The notes below the pieces were generated by a model. That model saw nothing but the letters and a program-made list of their open reading frames with translations. It was not told where the DNA came from and did not search any database. 64,000 nt of DNA from Anaeramoeba flamelloides. Lineage: Eukaryota; Metamonada; Anaeramoebidae. The DNA lies in NCBI GenBank assembly GCA_027625915.1, contig JANTQA010000047.1, positions 9,052,001 through 9,116,000 of the forward strand. The letters run 5' to 3'. Made by a program: the position numbers and the translations under genes. Below, one piece after another: positions 35,303 through 47,993 of this stretch (positions are counted from its first letter, which is position 1; each line of letters opens with the position of its first letter).

Positions 35303-36208
35303 TATTGAAAAAAATGCCAGACCTGAAAATAATCGCTGACAAGATTTTATTTTGTTAATATTAGTTAAAGTGTTTTCTAATTGCATATACAGTCAATCCA
35401 AAGATACCATGAAATTTTATCAATATCAAATTTTGAGGTTGATATAATTTTTTAAATAGTTCAATATGAGAATAATAAAGCTCACATTGAAAAAAAAAAA
35501 AATTCCTAAATGAGCTAATATTCAAGAAATTTTTCTGATTTTCAAAAAATAACATTTTCAGAACCCAAAATTACTCTAAACATCAAAAATTCATTGAGAA
35601 ATGACATAAAATTTCCTCGAAAAAATGAATTTATTTTTAGATCATATTAAAAGTTTATTTTTCATATCAACTCATTTATGAAAAAATATTTTCAATATAA
35701 GCTTCCTTATTCTTATATTCTTAGATTTAAAAATCTCTATCAACATCAAATTTTGATATTGAAAAAATTTCATGGTATCTTTGGAAAAGTTGTCTTTAAA
35801 AATCAAATCCTTTTTTATTGATTTAAACTTTTTAAATTAAAACTCACCCACTTATTTAAATAATGATTAATGAAATCGAAGTTTTTCAAAACACCATTCA
35901 ATAAATCAAAAAAAAAGGATAAATATTATCATTTTCCAAACTCTAAAAAAACTCTATAAAACTCTATTTTTTTTTCAAAAACGGTATTTCTACTTAGGAT
36001 ATTGAAAAAATTACTCGAGTATTCTATTAACGCCCCCACTTTACTGAACTTTGTGTAGGTTTATTATTTAGACTCATAAAAAATGTGGTTATTTATAAAA
36101 AGGGATTTGATTTAAAATAAATACAATTAAAAAACAATATTACTAATATTAACAATTAACAATCTTGTCAAGGTATTATTTTCAGGTCTGGTATTGTTTT
36201 TCAATATC
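35303..36208. mobile_element. MITE family D, copy 1 (hosting family E)
   Basis: The ends are inverted repeats: TATTGAAAAA(A/C)AAT.CCAGA then CCTGAAAATAAT. Internal sequence matches the copies at 46469-46941 and 56029-56526, for example CATTTTCCAAACTC and TTACTCGAGTATTCTA. A nested element occupies 35398-35784. Confidence 0.8.
35398..35784. mobile_element. MITE family E nested in family D
   Basis: A 387 bp element whose ends are inverted copies of CCAAAGATACCATGAAATTT, followed by matching subterminal TCAATATCAAATTTTGA. The host element's sequence resumes beyond it (AAAATCAAATCCTTTTTT), as seen uninterrupted at 46540-46570. Confidence 0.85.
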
Positions 36209-36804
36209 ATAATTTTTGATTAACAAAAAGAATGTATATTTTTTATTATTCACCTTTCTTTTATTTGTTAAAAATCAAGAAAAAATATTATATTTATCCA
36301 AAATGCTAAATCAAAACAGAGACTTTCAAAAAAATTGACTTCGGTTTTTCTTTAGCTTTTAATTCATTTAAATTCATTCTATTATTATTTTTTTAAATCC
36401 TTTTTGTAAAAATGCAAAAAATTAAAAATTTGAAACATTTGATTTACAAATAATGGTGATTGAAGATGTAGATTTGGAATAATTTCTAATAAATGAATTT
36501 CGTCACACCTTAAACAAGATTTCTCTTTATGAAACTTTGAGTGAAAAAAAAAAAAAAGATGTACAAAAATGTCGATATTCTACAAATGTCAAAACTTTAT
36601 CAATGCCAATATTTTGCAAAAATTGCCAAATAAAAGGAAAATTATAAATACTTTTTATTTTTTTCAAAAGTCAACAATTCAAACATCCATTACTTTTAAA
36701 AAAGAAAAGAAAAAGAATAAGAAAAAGAATAAGAAAAAGAAAAAGAAAAAGAAAAATAAAAAGAAAAAATTAAATTTTCTCAAATATAATCTCAAAGCTT
36801 TAAA

Positions 36805-39800
36805 TTATATTTGGCTTTCTAATTCTTTAACTTTATTTTGTAAGGTAATTTTTTTTTCTTGATATTTAGTAATTTTATCATTAAGCCTGTCTAATATCAT
36901 TTGTATATTTTCTTGTTGCTGTTTGCACTCTTTTTTTTGTTTTTTAGATTTTTCTATTTTCAAAACAAGGTCATTTTTAAATTTTTGAGCATTTGTCTCT
37001 AATGTTTCACGTTCCTTTTTTGCTTCTATAACGTTCATTTTCAATTTTTCAATTTCTAGTTCATTTTTAGAAAATTGAGATTTTTTTTTTTGAATTTGCA
37101 ATTCAATTTCTTTTTTCAAATTAATATTTTTTTCTTTTTCCATTTGTTGAATTTTAAGATTTTTTTGTAATTGTGATTTCTTTTCGATTATTTCCTTATT
37201 CATTTGCTTATAATTTTTCAATTCATCCAAAAGAGTTTCAATTGAAAAATTTTCAGGGAGGTTTAACGATTTTGCAATTTGGTTTTTTTTCGAATTGAAA
37301 TAATATTTTAACAAATCCAAACATTTTTTCGTTAATTTAATAAAATTTTGATCATAATAAGAAAAATTCTCAGGATTGTTTATATTTAAATTTACAGGAA
37401 CAGTATTTGATAAATTATTTTCGTTCTTTTTATTCCTGTAATTAATATTATTTTTTTTATTATCATTGTCGTTAACAATTGGCGTTATCCTAATGCCATT
37501 TTCGGCTTTTAAAAAGGACTGCGAATTCATTAGCTCATTGATTATTTTGAATAAAAGATCTTCACCAATTCTGGATTCAATAATTTTTTCAAATTTCTCG
37601 TTCTTTTTTTTATTAAAAATTAATATGGAAGAAATTAATAATGCCGAAATTGCCTTCACATGAATGTTTTTTTCACCAATAATTAAATTAATTAACACAG
37701 AAACAAATCCAGTGACTTCTTGTTCTTCATTAATAAAGTTTTCAATTATCTCGGGTGATTCAAACACCCAATAAAATAATATTAGTAAAAGGCCAATCCT
37801 AACGAAATTGTTTGGGGATTTGGTTTTGTTTTCCATTTCAAACGCCTCTAATATCTGGGGAAATAAATATCTCACTTCCGTTTCATTCTGATAAATTATT
37901 GATTTAAATGCAATCAACTTTGATTCAGGATTATCCCGAAGGATTTCAGATAAAATAACAGATGAAAAATAAGTACGGATTGGATCGAATTCTTCTTTCA
38001 AATTTAAATAATTTGCAAATAATGATCTTGTTAAAATATTGCCAATAGTATAAACTGGCTTTTTTATTTTATTTTCATTTTTAATTTCTTTTTGATTAGT
38101 GTTTGGATTCAGATTTTGATTTTGATTGAGATTTTGATTTTGATTCTGATTTTGGTCTGTATTTTCATTTACAATTTCAATTTTTTTTTCATTTTTTATT
38201 GTTAATTTTTCATCATCATTGTTATTCTCAATATTTTTTGTTTCCATTGGCTTATTACTAAATTCTTTTTGATTTTGTTTTTCATAATTTTCAATTTCAA
38301 TTTTTTTTTCATTTTTTATTGTTAATTTTTCATCATCATTGTTATTCTCAATATTTTTTGTTTCCATTGGCTTATTAATAAAATTTTCTTGATTCTGTTT
38401 TTCATAATCAATATTTTTAATTTTCTTTTCATTTTCTTCTCGGGTTTTCTTTTGGATTTCGTTTTCTGTTCCAATACTTGTTTCTTTCTTTTTTTTATTT
38501 CCCTTTCCAGATAAGGATTCTTTCATTTTAATTGATAAATCCTTTGAAACTAAAATTTGGATTTTTGGATTTTGAAGAAAGGATTTTAAGCAATATAATG
38601 AAGAAACCCTTTCATTTAAATCTTGTGACCAACATGATAATATCACAAGATTCAATGCAATGCTTTGATTGGTTTGCCCATCATTTGGCAATTTTAAATT
38701 ATAAAGTCCAAGTTGATTTTTTTGATTATCGCAGATAATGTCACCCAATAAATAAAATGATTCGCATCTAATTGAAATAGTAACTATTGTTTCAGTCGCT
38801 AGATTTAAAATTTTATCAATATACTTTCCGAGTATAGTCTGTGTTAGCTTTGTGCTCGGTCCAAACTCACCACCCGTTCTAATAAGAAGAGACTGGAATA
38901 ATTTAATTGTTCTTGAAATGGTAAAAATTCTTGATGGCAATTCAAAGGTTGACTGAATTTGTTCATCCGTCAATTCTAATAATTTTGAGTATAATTGAAT
39001 ACACCCAGTTTCTCTAAAATAGTTCTAAATTAAATGGAAAATTAAAAAAGTAACAAATGTAGATATAAAATCGAAAAAAAAACAAAAATAATGTTTATTA
39101 TTGATAAAAAAAATTGAATTTTATTTCTTTTTTTATTATTTAATGAGGGAATTAGATTCTAATTGCTTGCCAGAATATCCAAATGTAAAAAAATTGATAA
39201 AATATATATTTGATACAAAGAATTTTCATAAGATCGCAAGATTTTTTTTTATTCTTCAAAAAACATTTCATTTTATATTATTGATATAGAATTGCATTAA
39301 AATAAAGTGGTGTTATTTTTTAAAAAAAAATGGAAATACATATATTTGAATTCAAAAAAAAATTTTTTTTTCAAAGTTGAAATGTGTGGGTTATTGAATT
39401 TTTTTTTCAATATTTTTAATTGTAAAATTCCAAATCAAAATTTAAATTGATAATAATTTGTTTTGTATTATCCATTAAAAAATATTATTTAAGGAACTAA
39501 CAAACGTAATAAAAATAAGGCAAATAAATAGTTTCCCAGTCATTCGTGGTGTTATAAATTGCGTTGAATAAAAAGGATTCTAAAACAACCAATCCTTCAC
39601 CCATTCTTTAAAGAATGAGTTTCTTTGGTTAAAACATTTTCTTTATTCTTGAAAAGCCTAAAGGGGGCATGTATAACTTTTCAAAAGCTTTTACAATAAC
39701 CTAGCCACATTATCATTAATTATTAAAGATTGTTTGTACATTTGTTTTCTTCTTGTTATTCTTCTTCTTTGAGTATCTTTGCATTTTACAGAAAACACAA

Positions 39801-42800
39801 CTAAAGTTTATGGTTTTTTTTTTTTTGATCACTCACCAATAAGAAGGAAAATGACTCTTTCTTCTTTTTGGGTTATTTAACTTGTGGTGGTAATAACCCC
39901 ATTTTAAAAAAACAAATCGATTATATATTCAAGAATATTGTTGAAATGGATGATTATTTGAATGATCATAAAATTAGTTTGAGATTTTATATTTTGTTAA
40001 AAAAAAAAATGAAAAGAAAAAAATTTTTTTCCGCTAATTACAAAAAATCTCGTTCCTTTTATAAAACTTTTCATGTCTTTCAAACCTTTCAAACACCTGA
40101 AGACACTTTACAACTGTTTCAAAAATTTTCAACCTTTTTAAACAGTAAAAGCGTTGTAAAAGTCTGAAGGTTTTATAAAATTCTAAATATTTTTTGTAAG
40201 GTGATTTCAAAAAAATAATTTTCTTGATAGAGATTTTTATTTTATGTGTTTAATATGAAATATACAATTTTATTATTTTTTGATGATAAAGTAGGACTAA
40301 TCGCGATTTTTTAATATTATCACGAATTCATTGTCAATATCGTGATAATACATGTTATCATCAAACCCCCCAATGATTCGATCGATTGACAGTACAATAA
40401 CATCCAGCTATCATGGTAAAAGTAATTTCTCTTCAATGTCAACTCTTCTTTTGAAACATCTTTTATTTATTTCTTATTAAATTTGGAATTGAATAATTCC
40501 TATTCCAACAAAATAAATTTAAATGACTTCAAGTTGAAAATAAAAATTATTTATTATTTCTTTGATTTTTATTACGGTTATTCCAAACCCACCGTGAAAT
40601 CTTTGATAAACAGAAATTTCATTTTTTATAAATAACTTTTCTTTTTCTAATAGAATTTATGGTTACATAATAGCCTATTAGAAACAGTGAAATTTTATAA
40701 TAGACCAAAAATTTCGATCAAGAAAGAAAAGATTAAAATTTGAATTTTTTACTCCAAATATTATGAATGATCCACAATAATTTAGAAAAATTTTCAGATT
40801 TTTTGTGGAACTTTAATTTCGAAACACCTAAAAATCAAAAGACAAGATGATTTTAAAGAAATTATTAATTTTTAATTTGGATCTTCATTATTTACAATTT
40901 TTTTTGAATATTGTTTCATTAAGAAGAAAAAAATTTTTTCTAATGTTATTCCATATAAATATTTTTTTATTGATTGATTTTATTTCAGGAGAAATAAACT
41001 TTTTATTTTTTTGATTTGAGAAAAGTCAATAAAAATATTTTTAAAAGTTAAAAAAAGGGGCGTTTATGGAATTTTTCATTTGATTAAGAATCAAAGTTTT
41101 CAAGTCATTAATCCAAGTGAATAATAACAGGCTTTAGCAGCTGCTAAATAACGTTTAATGGGGAATTAAACCCTCCAAGTTTGCAAATTGCTTTTGTACA
41201 CACACACACACACACATATATATATAATAAATTATAAATCATAAAATTCTGCAATTACGTAAAATTGAAATAATTTTTTTTTTGGATGAGATAGAAAAAT
41301 TAATTTCTATTAATGACAAATTTCACTGTGGGTTTGGAACAGCTGTATTTTTTCTTGAACTATTAGAAAAGCAATTCACAACTAATTTTAAAGCCCAAAT
41401 AATTTGTTAATTGCTTTCTACCTCCATTTAAGTTATTTCTTATAAAATATTGCAAATTTATTTTAAATATCATTATTAAACTTAATTCCAATATTAACGA
41501 TTTAAATATCCAAAATTGTTATTTATCATAATCAATATTAATAATAATTCATTTTTTTTTTTTTTGAAAGTCATTACCTTAATAAAAGATATCAAAGTTT
41601 CTGATCTCAATTATATATGATATTTTTATGGTATGAAAATAAGAGGTAATTTTTTGTTCTTTTTGATCATAATAAATTGTTAAACAAAGATGTTTAATCT
41701 TGATAAAATTTTAAATAGAAGGAAAAACGTTAACAATATTTTGTTGTTTAAAAAACCGTTTGTATCTTTATCATATTGCACGTTTTTTATTGAATTTGAT
41801 CATGCCTCGTTTTTTACAAAAAAAGTGTTTCAATTTTTTTCATTTTTTTTTGAATTATTTTGATAAACACATTTCGAAAAATACAAACAAAAAGGATTAT
41901 TGATAAGGCATTATTATCATTCCACTTAATTTTTTAAGATCGATTTACAAAATAAACTACTTAAAAAGAGAATTTTATTGAAAATATAAAAAATGCCACA
42001 CTTTTTTGTAAATACCTTATAATATCTCTCTAAATTCTTTCAAAAAAGATTCAATTAAAAAGCATATAAATTATTTTTCAAACAAAAGGGCACACCTCTC
42101 AAATCGTCAATACCATCGAATTTGATTATTAATAAGATAATTACTTATGGTGATTTTCATTTTAATTATTAATTTTTTCATTTTTTGCTTTTTTATTTAT
42201 GGATATTGAACAGTTGGAAAATGAAAAAGCAAGATAAGAAGAAACCAATTTGGAAATAATCTACCAGTGTATAAATGGAAACAGTTTAAGTTTGATTTCG
42301 AATGAGCTAGAAATAGGAATTAAGAAAGACCATTATTGGATTGATGCATGGAACAAAGAAAAGAGAAATAAAGAAAAAACATTCCAACAAAATACCACGA
42401 TGAATTGTGGCTTTATCTTGAATATGAGACTTTAAAGAACAACATTTTGACGTGTAAAGAATTATCAATAAAATGTAAAGAACTTTTTCCCAATTCGCCT
42501 TGTTCAAAGGTTTTTATTGGTTTTTATAATTTTTTTCATTACAATTTACAAAACGAGATTTCTCATTTCAAATAAAAGGGCACACCAATTTTTAAAATAT
42601 TGAATTTTAATTTTTATTGTTTTGTTTTAATGAGTTTTAAAGATTCAGTTGAGTGTTTTTTTATGCTTTAAAGCGTTTCTTAGATTTTAGAATGATACTA
42701 CAATTAATTTGATTCGCTTATGAATAATTCTTGAAATTTTTTGTGCCCGTTTATTTGAAAAAGAGTTTAGATCAAGATTATCAATAGTAATTTGTCAAGT

Positions 42801-44100
42801 GAAAAAATAGTGCTCATATTAATAACAGAAATTAATCTCAAAAATTAAAAGATAGTTTTCTAATTTTGGTGATTTTTTCATAATTGAATTTTCTTTGTCA
42901 AAAAGAGATTTTTGCGTTTAGATAATTTTAAAAAGATGTGTCCAAACTATGTTTTCAAAATCTACATTAGACCTGTTGAAAAGCCTCAACAGAACTATTT
43001 TACTGATTTTTTAAGCTGAATTTTGGTCCAACTTTTTTCAAAATAGCCAGTAAAAAGAAACCTTTATTCCCCTATTAAAATCTGAAAGAAGGAGATTTGA
43101 ACAGTTGTTGGTTTTTATTTTTCTCCTTTCTACTTTCTTTTTCCCTTTCCATTTTCGTTTGTCTTTTTTTAAAAATACCTTTGTTGATTTCTAATTTTCA
43201 TTTCATTAATTATTTTCATTAATTGGTTTATTTCTCTGACAGCTGAGTAAAATGTTTTTGTTCGCTTTCGTGTTTTCTAGTATACAAAATCTTTGTTGTA
43301 AAAACCTTCAACAATTAAATTTTGTGTTTTTAAAAAAAAAAAATAAAAAGTAAAAAAAAAAGAACAAAAATAAAAAAAAAAATCAAAGAAGGAAAGAGTT
43401 ATACTTGATTAGAGGTATTGTCTTTTAGTAATGCTAAAATCAGTATAAAATATTGATTGATATATTCTTCAACCCCCCATCTTCCTACTTCTGCAGAAAT
43501 TATATAAAAAATCTTTTCAAAGATCCCTTCATATGCAACGATCTTTTGAATTTCGGCTCTGTTGAGGATAATTTGTGAAATCAATAGCATCCCTTGATCC
43601 CTGGTTTTTTCGTTTGGGTCAATTAAAAGATCTACAAGTTGTGGGACGGTATTTGGACAGCTAAGTAATCCGTCTTGTACTTTTTTTAAATTGTAATTAC
43701 AAAGCTGGATTAAAAGGTGAATCGATAAATTCCGACGTTTGGCTTCCTCTTTGTGTAGAAGCTGTAAAAAAAGAGTTTCGATGATCTTTTTTTGTTGAAA
43801 CAACAAAATACAATTCTTTTTTTGGATCACATCATTTGACTTATTCACAAGAATTAACTGAATAAAGATCTCCAAAATCATTTCTGCATGAAGAGTTGAA
43901 CACGAAGAATCTGACAATAGTAATGTGAGTGATGGTATTGCCGTTCCTATCAATTCTGAATATTTTTTGCTAAATTTTTGTAAATCAAATAGCGACTGTG
44001 ATAACGATTTGACTTTTCCAGACTTAATTTCTTGGACTATTTCTGTGATGTACTCTTTGTCATCAGAGACTGGTGCAAGAAAGTTTTTTAAAAAATTCAT
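36805..44100 (-). CDS. USO1: USO1/p115 vesicle-tethering factor
   Basis: p115/Uso1 tethers ER-derived vesicles at the Golgi with Rab1 and SNAREs. Exon 1 is 44100-43405 (residues 1-232) and exon 2 is 39024-36805 (233-971). The 4380 bp intron runs GTATAA to TTTAG in phase 0. The join N-T-S-N-Q | N-Y-F-R-E-T-G-C-I-Q matches human NNNNSNQNFFKEGSYIQ. The start MNFLKNFL resembles human MNFLRGVM. The armadillo head continues with QKIVAYEGIFEKIFYIIS and, in exon 2, GLLLILFYWVFESPEII and KIIESRIGEDLLFKI. Residues about 400-553 are a low-complexity insert with a 40-residue tandem repeat, absent from animal p115. A coiled coil spans about 833-971, shorter than usual. Length 971 against about 960 in human. 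Confidence 0.93.
38162..38401 (-). repeat. 120 bp coding tandem duplication in USO1
   Basis: Two adjacent 120 bp units (38162-38281 and 38282-38401) are almost identical and in frame, encoding 40 residues each, including NIENNNDDEKLTIKNEKK. Part of a third, diverged unit follows. The near identity suggests recent slippage or unequal exchange. Confidence 0.92.
40575..41345. mobile_element. Inverted-repeat element family F in the USO1 intron
   Basis: Both ends read inward TTCCAAACCCAC(C/A)GTGAAAT, preceded by TA then C(G/A)G, so the boundaries look Tc1/mariner-like with TA duplications. Total about 770 bp. Inside are a perfect 16 bp palindrome TTTAGCAGCTGCTAAA (near 41132) and a CA/TA microsatellite (41198-41226). 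No coding frame. Confidence 0.82.
42080..42600 (+). mobile_element. Tc1/mariner-type transposase relic, N-terminal part
   Basis: The forward frame from about 42200 reads IIYQCINGNSLSLISNELEI, then, after a frame change near 42398, YHDELWLYLEYETLKNN and ILTCKELSIKCKELFPNS. These resemble the two helix-turn-helix modules of Tc1/mariner transposases. The catalytic domain is absent. CAAA(C/T)AAAAGGGCACACC occurs as a direct repeat at 42076 and 42570. Lies inside the USO1 intron, antisense to the gene. Confidence 0.55.
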
Positions 44101-44909
44101 TTACAAAAAAGAGAAATCCTGCTAAAAAATTTGTGAGAAAAATGTTTTTTTTGAAGAACACACAAGGTGTAAATTATAATTAAATCATTTTACAAACTAA
44201 TTTTATTTATTGGTTATTTAACATAAAATACTTCCTTTATCATTTTAAGAGTAAGACATTTACATCCATTATTTTTCATTCTACCAAACATTGTATAATG
44301 AAGACTATTTTTAACAATGGTGAATATTTTCAATTTGAATGTAGCTAAATTGTCCAAAATATTCATGGGGTAAGATGGTATTTATAAATAAGAACTATAC
44401 GTTGTGAATGTCCATATTATTATTCTTAGTAATTTCAACATCCAACATTGAGAAAACTTGTAACACTAAGTAAGTTTTATAAAAGTTTTGTTTAAATTGT
44501 TTTTTAATAATATTAATTATAAAACTAAGTGGAAAAACATTTTGACTTCATTTCCATTCTTCAATTTTCAAATAGTCTCACAAAAATTATCCTAAATCTG
44601 TGAAAAGTCATTTAACAAAGAAAAAATAAGGAGAAAAAAGTGATTTATCCCCACCTATTTATTAGGCAAATAAACCCCATTTCAAAATAATTTGTCCAAT
44701 TAAAAATTAAAAATTTGAAAATAAAATTTTTTTACAAAAACAAGATATCTATTATAATAAAACAATTACTATTTTAGTATTCAGCTCTATACACTCGAGA
44801 CAATTGTTTTTCTTCTGAAAATAAAATAAAAAAAAGCAAAAAAAAAATAAATAAAAATTTGGTCCATTCATTATGAAATTTAGTTTACATATTAAATATA
44901 AATAATTTA

Positions 44910-46270
44910 TATTTTTTTTGATTCTTGAAGAACTGTAAATTATATTCTAGATGTTATTTTACATTAATATTCATTTGAGGAAATTTAATTATAAAATCAT
45001 ATATTTCATGATTATTAGATAATGAAAATAATTTCAGCCTATTATGGTTTAAAAATAATGAATAATGATTTATTTCTTTGAATTTATTTTTAAAAATTAA
45101 TCAGTTTTTTTCACAATAACAACATACCCATAAATCATATTCAAATATTTTCTCTTATTTCATTATATACCTATTTTAAACTAACTTTGTAAAATTTATT
45201 TGAATTTTTATTGATTACATAGTAATATCTTGATGAGTAATTCTGAAAAATCGGGATATTCTCAATTGTTGAACTTGAGAGATAACTGTCCATATTTGTA
45301 TGAAGTTGAGGAAATAAGTAATATGTTTTTATAGATAGGGTGATATTTATATCACCCAGAAAGAAAAATATTTTGCTTTTTTTTGAAAAAATGAACCAGA
45401 TTGTGTGAGTTATTGTTTGTTGAAATGTGAAGATCTTCAGGAAAAAAAAATAACAAAAAATAACCAAAATAAATATGTTTAGAAAAATGGTTATTTCTTT
45501 TCATTTTTTTAGCTTAGGTTTCAAAAAAATAATAACCACAATATTTTAATCTCTAGAAAATTTTTTATATGTTATCATATTGTCTCTTTTTTATTGATTT
45601 AGGTGTGCAATTTTTTAAATAAAAAAGTGTAAATTCTAAATAATTTATAAGAAATAATAATTTGAAAATATATTTTGAAATACAGCCAATGGGTTCATTC
45701 ATTCATTGGAATTTTAATATTCATCTTAATTTTAAACTAAAATTCTAATTTTTCCACACAGCTAAAATGTTCCAAAGAATAAAAATAATATTTTTTCATT
45801 AAAATTAGAAATAATATTGATTTTTGTAAAATAAGAAAATCATTTTTTCATCTTTTAGTTTGTTTTCATTTCATTTTTTGAATTACGTAACTTGTTTCGT
45901 TCGATCAATTTTTTTTTCAACAATTGATATTATGTTAAAGTTGAGTTGTTCCAAATAGAAGAACTCAAATAAAATTAATTGGTAGTATCTAACCATTTGA
46001 TCGATCAATATACTTAATAAAATTTCAACATATTTAGCAGTGTATTTTTTTGTTTTGCTCTCTCTAAAATTTTTAACACACCCTTGATTTATTTGTATTG
46101 ATAATTATTTATTTTTTGTTTTGTGAGTATTGTAATTTATAAAGAAGTGTTAACATTTCAAATAGCGAATGGTTCTAATTTGGTATTTCTTAGGGAATTG
46201 ATTAAATAAGTTTTTTTTTTTCACAAATCGAATTTTGGTGTGTTAAAAATTTTGAATTGGGATTTATCTC
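44910..46270 (-). mobile_element. LINE 3' copy with interrupting sequence
   Basis: Read on the minus strand it shares its 3' end with the 63 kb copy: a stretch like TTCTTCAATAATA then A-rich, and a degenerate frame ELWVCCYCEK-like aligned to FLWICPFYEK, then HEIYDFIIKFPQMN aligned to REIYDFTLKFLKEN. About 430 bp near 45180-45620 have no counterpart in the 63 kb copy. They include a 20 bp palindrome GGGTGATATTTATATCACCC at 45339 and end with GGTGTGCAATTTTTT, so they may be another insertion. The 5' part (45700-46265) matches repeat R. Confidence 0.7.
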
Positions 46271-46468
46271 ACCAATTTAAGAAAAGGGATATTTATCAAG
46301 AAAAGATTATTTGAAATACAAATAAAAATTAATACCCAATTTTTTTTTAAGTATACTTTAGAAATAAAAAATTTAAGGATACACCAAATTTCAAAATTAG
46401 TGTCAAACTTTTTTATTATTATTTTTTTCGTTTTTTTATTTTTCTTTCAAAAAATAAAATGAATATAG

Positions 46469-46941
46469 AGTAGTGAACCAAATACCGGACAAGATTTTTA
46501 ATTGTGAATATTAGTAAAATTATTGTGTAATTCCATTTATTTACAATCAAATTCCTTTTTTTAAGAATTGAACTTTTTCAATTATAACCCCCCCCACTTA
46601 TTAGAATGATGATTGATGAAATCACACTTGTTCAAAACACCATTCAATCAATTAAAAAACAAGAAGAAAAATTATCATTTTCCAAACTCTAGTAAACCTC
46701 AATAAAACTCGATGGTTTTTCAAAAAAAGTTGATCAACATATATGCGATCAAACAATTACTCGAGTATTCTAGAGACACCTTCACCTTTATGGACTTTAG
46801 GTAGGTTTATTACTAATCTCATAAAAAAATTGGATATTTATAATAAGGATTTCATTGAAATTAAACAAAAATTTTACTAATACTCACAATTAAAAATTTT
46901 GTCCGGGATTTTTTTCATGTCCTGTATTTTTTTCACTACTA
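46469..46941. mobile_element. MITE family D, copy 2
   Basis: Both ends read inward AGTAGTGAA(C/A), then AAATAC(C/A)GGACA, and AATTGTGA(A/G)TATTAGTAAAA lies just inside. 473 bp, uninterrupted. A run of eight C lies near 46587. Confidence 0.85.
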
Positions 46942-47262
46942 TAATATATTTATTAATATATATTGGGTATTATCTCTAAACACTTTAGTAAAATACATTA
47001 TTATTCAAAAAAAAAAAAAATAATTAAACAAATTTTTTTCTGATGAAAAATCTGCGACTATTTTTGAAATTAAGCTTCTAAAAAATAGATTTTTTAGTAA
47101 AAATATGAACATTAATGAAACAATTTAATTAAAAAATGAAGGATAATTAAACATTGAATTTCCAATAAAACAAAAAACCCTTTTTTAAAAAAATAGGATA
47201 AAAAAAATAAATAGTAAATAAAAAAAGGAAAAAAAAAAAGAATTATCAAAAAGAAAAACCAG

Positions 47263-47962
47263 TTATAATACTTTATTTCTCATATTTTGTAATTGCTTCA
47301 ATATTTCAATTAATGGAATTTCCATTTTTTCAGCAATTGCCAACTGATCTTTCTTTTTCAAAGTCAAAAATAATTCACAAAAATCTCCATCTAGTATTCC
47401 TTTATTCGGGAAATAATATGATCTCCAATCTAAATTATCATTACCAGAAACGGTTTTAATTTTTTTTTTTAACAATACTTGGAGTTGGTAAAAAAAGTTA
47501 ATTTGGTTATTTGAAGGAATATTAATTAAAATCCCAAATGTACCTAATATTGTTGAATAAAAGATCAAATTAGAACCCCCGAATTGAATTGGTTGTATTG
47601 AATTAATCATTTCACCAATATGGAAATTACCAATTCTATCCAAATTTAAGGATAAAGAATCATTTAGAAGATCATTTGATAAAAATGTAGAAGATAAAGA
47701 TAATTGTTGATTTAAAAAATTGAAATTATTATCCGATAATTTTTTTTCTGGTATTTTATAAATTAAAAGGTTTCCAAATTTGTCGCCTGCAAACAATAAA
47801 TTGTTAGATGCGAAATGGGTTGTGATAAATCTGGAAACATTATCCTTTGCGTACAGTTTTAATTTATTGTTACGATATTGGAAAATAAAAATGCTTTTTG
47901 TAATATCCCCAACAAAAATTAAATCCTTTTCAATTGATAAGGATACAACAAAATTTAATAAT

Positions 47963-47993
<31 letters not shown>

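Larger units (their letters stand above)
32827..36804. other. Intergenic gap upstream of Rac, downstream of USO1
   Basis: It holds dispersed repeat L copy 2 (33555-34920) with a short retroposed insertion (34035-34299), and the family D element with nested family E element (35303-36208). A purine-rich AAAAAG tract lies at 36695-36770, just after the USO1 stop. Short open frames, such as 33188-33376, resemble no protein family. Confidence 0.7.
44101..47262. other. Intergenic gap between SF3B3 and USO1
   Basis: Both neighbours are on the minus strand. It holds a decayed family A MITE (about 44525-44705, with AAGTGGAAAAACATTTTGAC and an inverted match), a LINE copy (44910-46270) interrupted by unrelated sequence, and a family D element (46469-46941). 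The USO1 promoter should lie just above 44100 but shows no clear motif. Confidence 0.7.
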
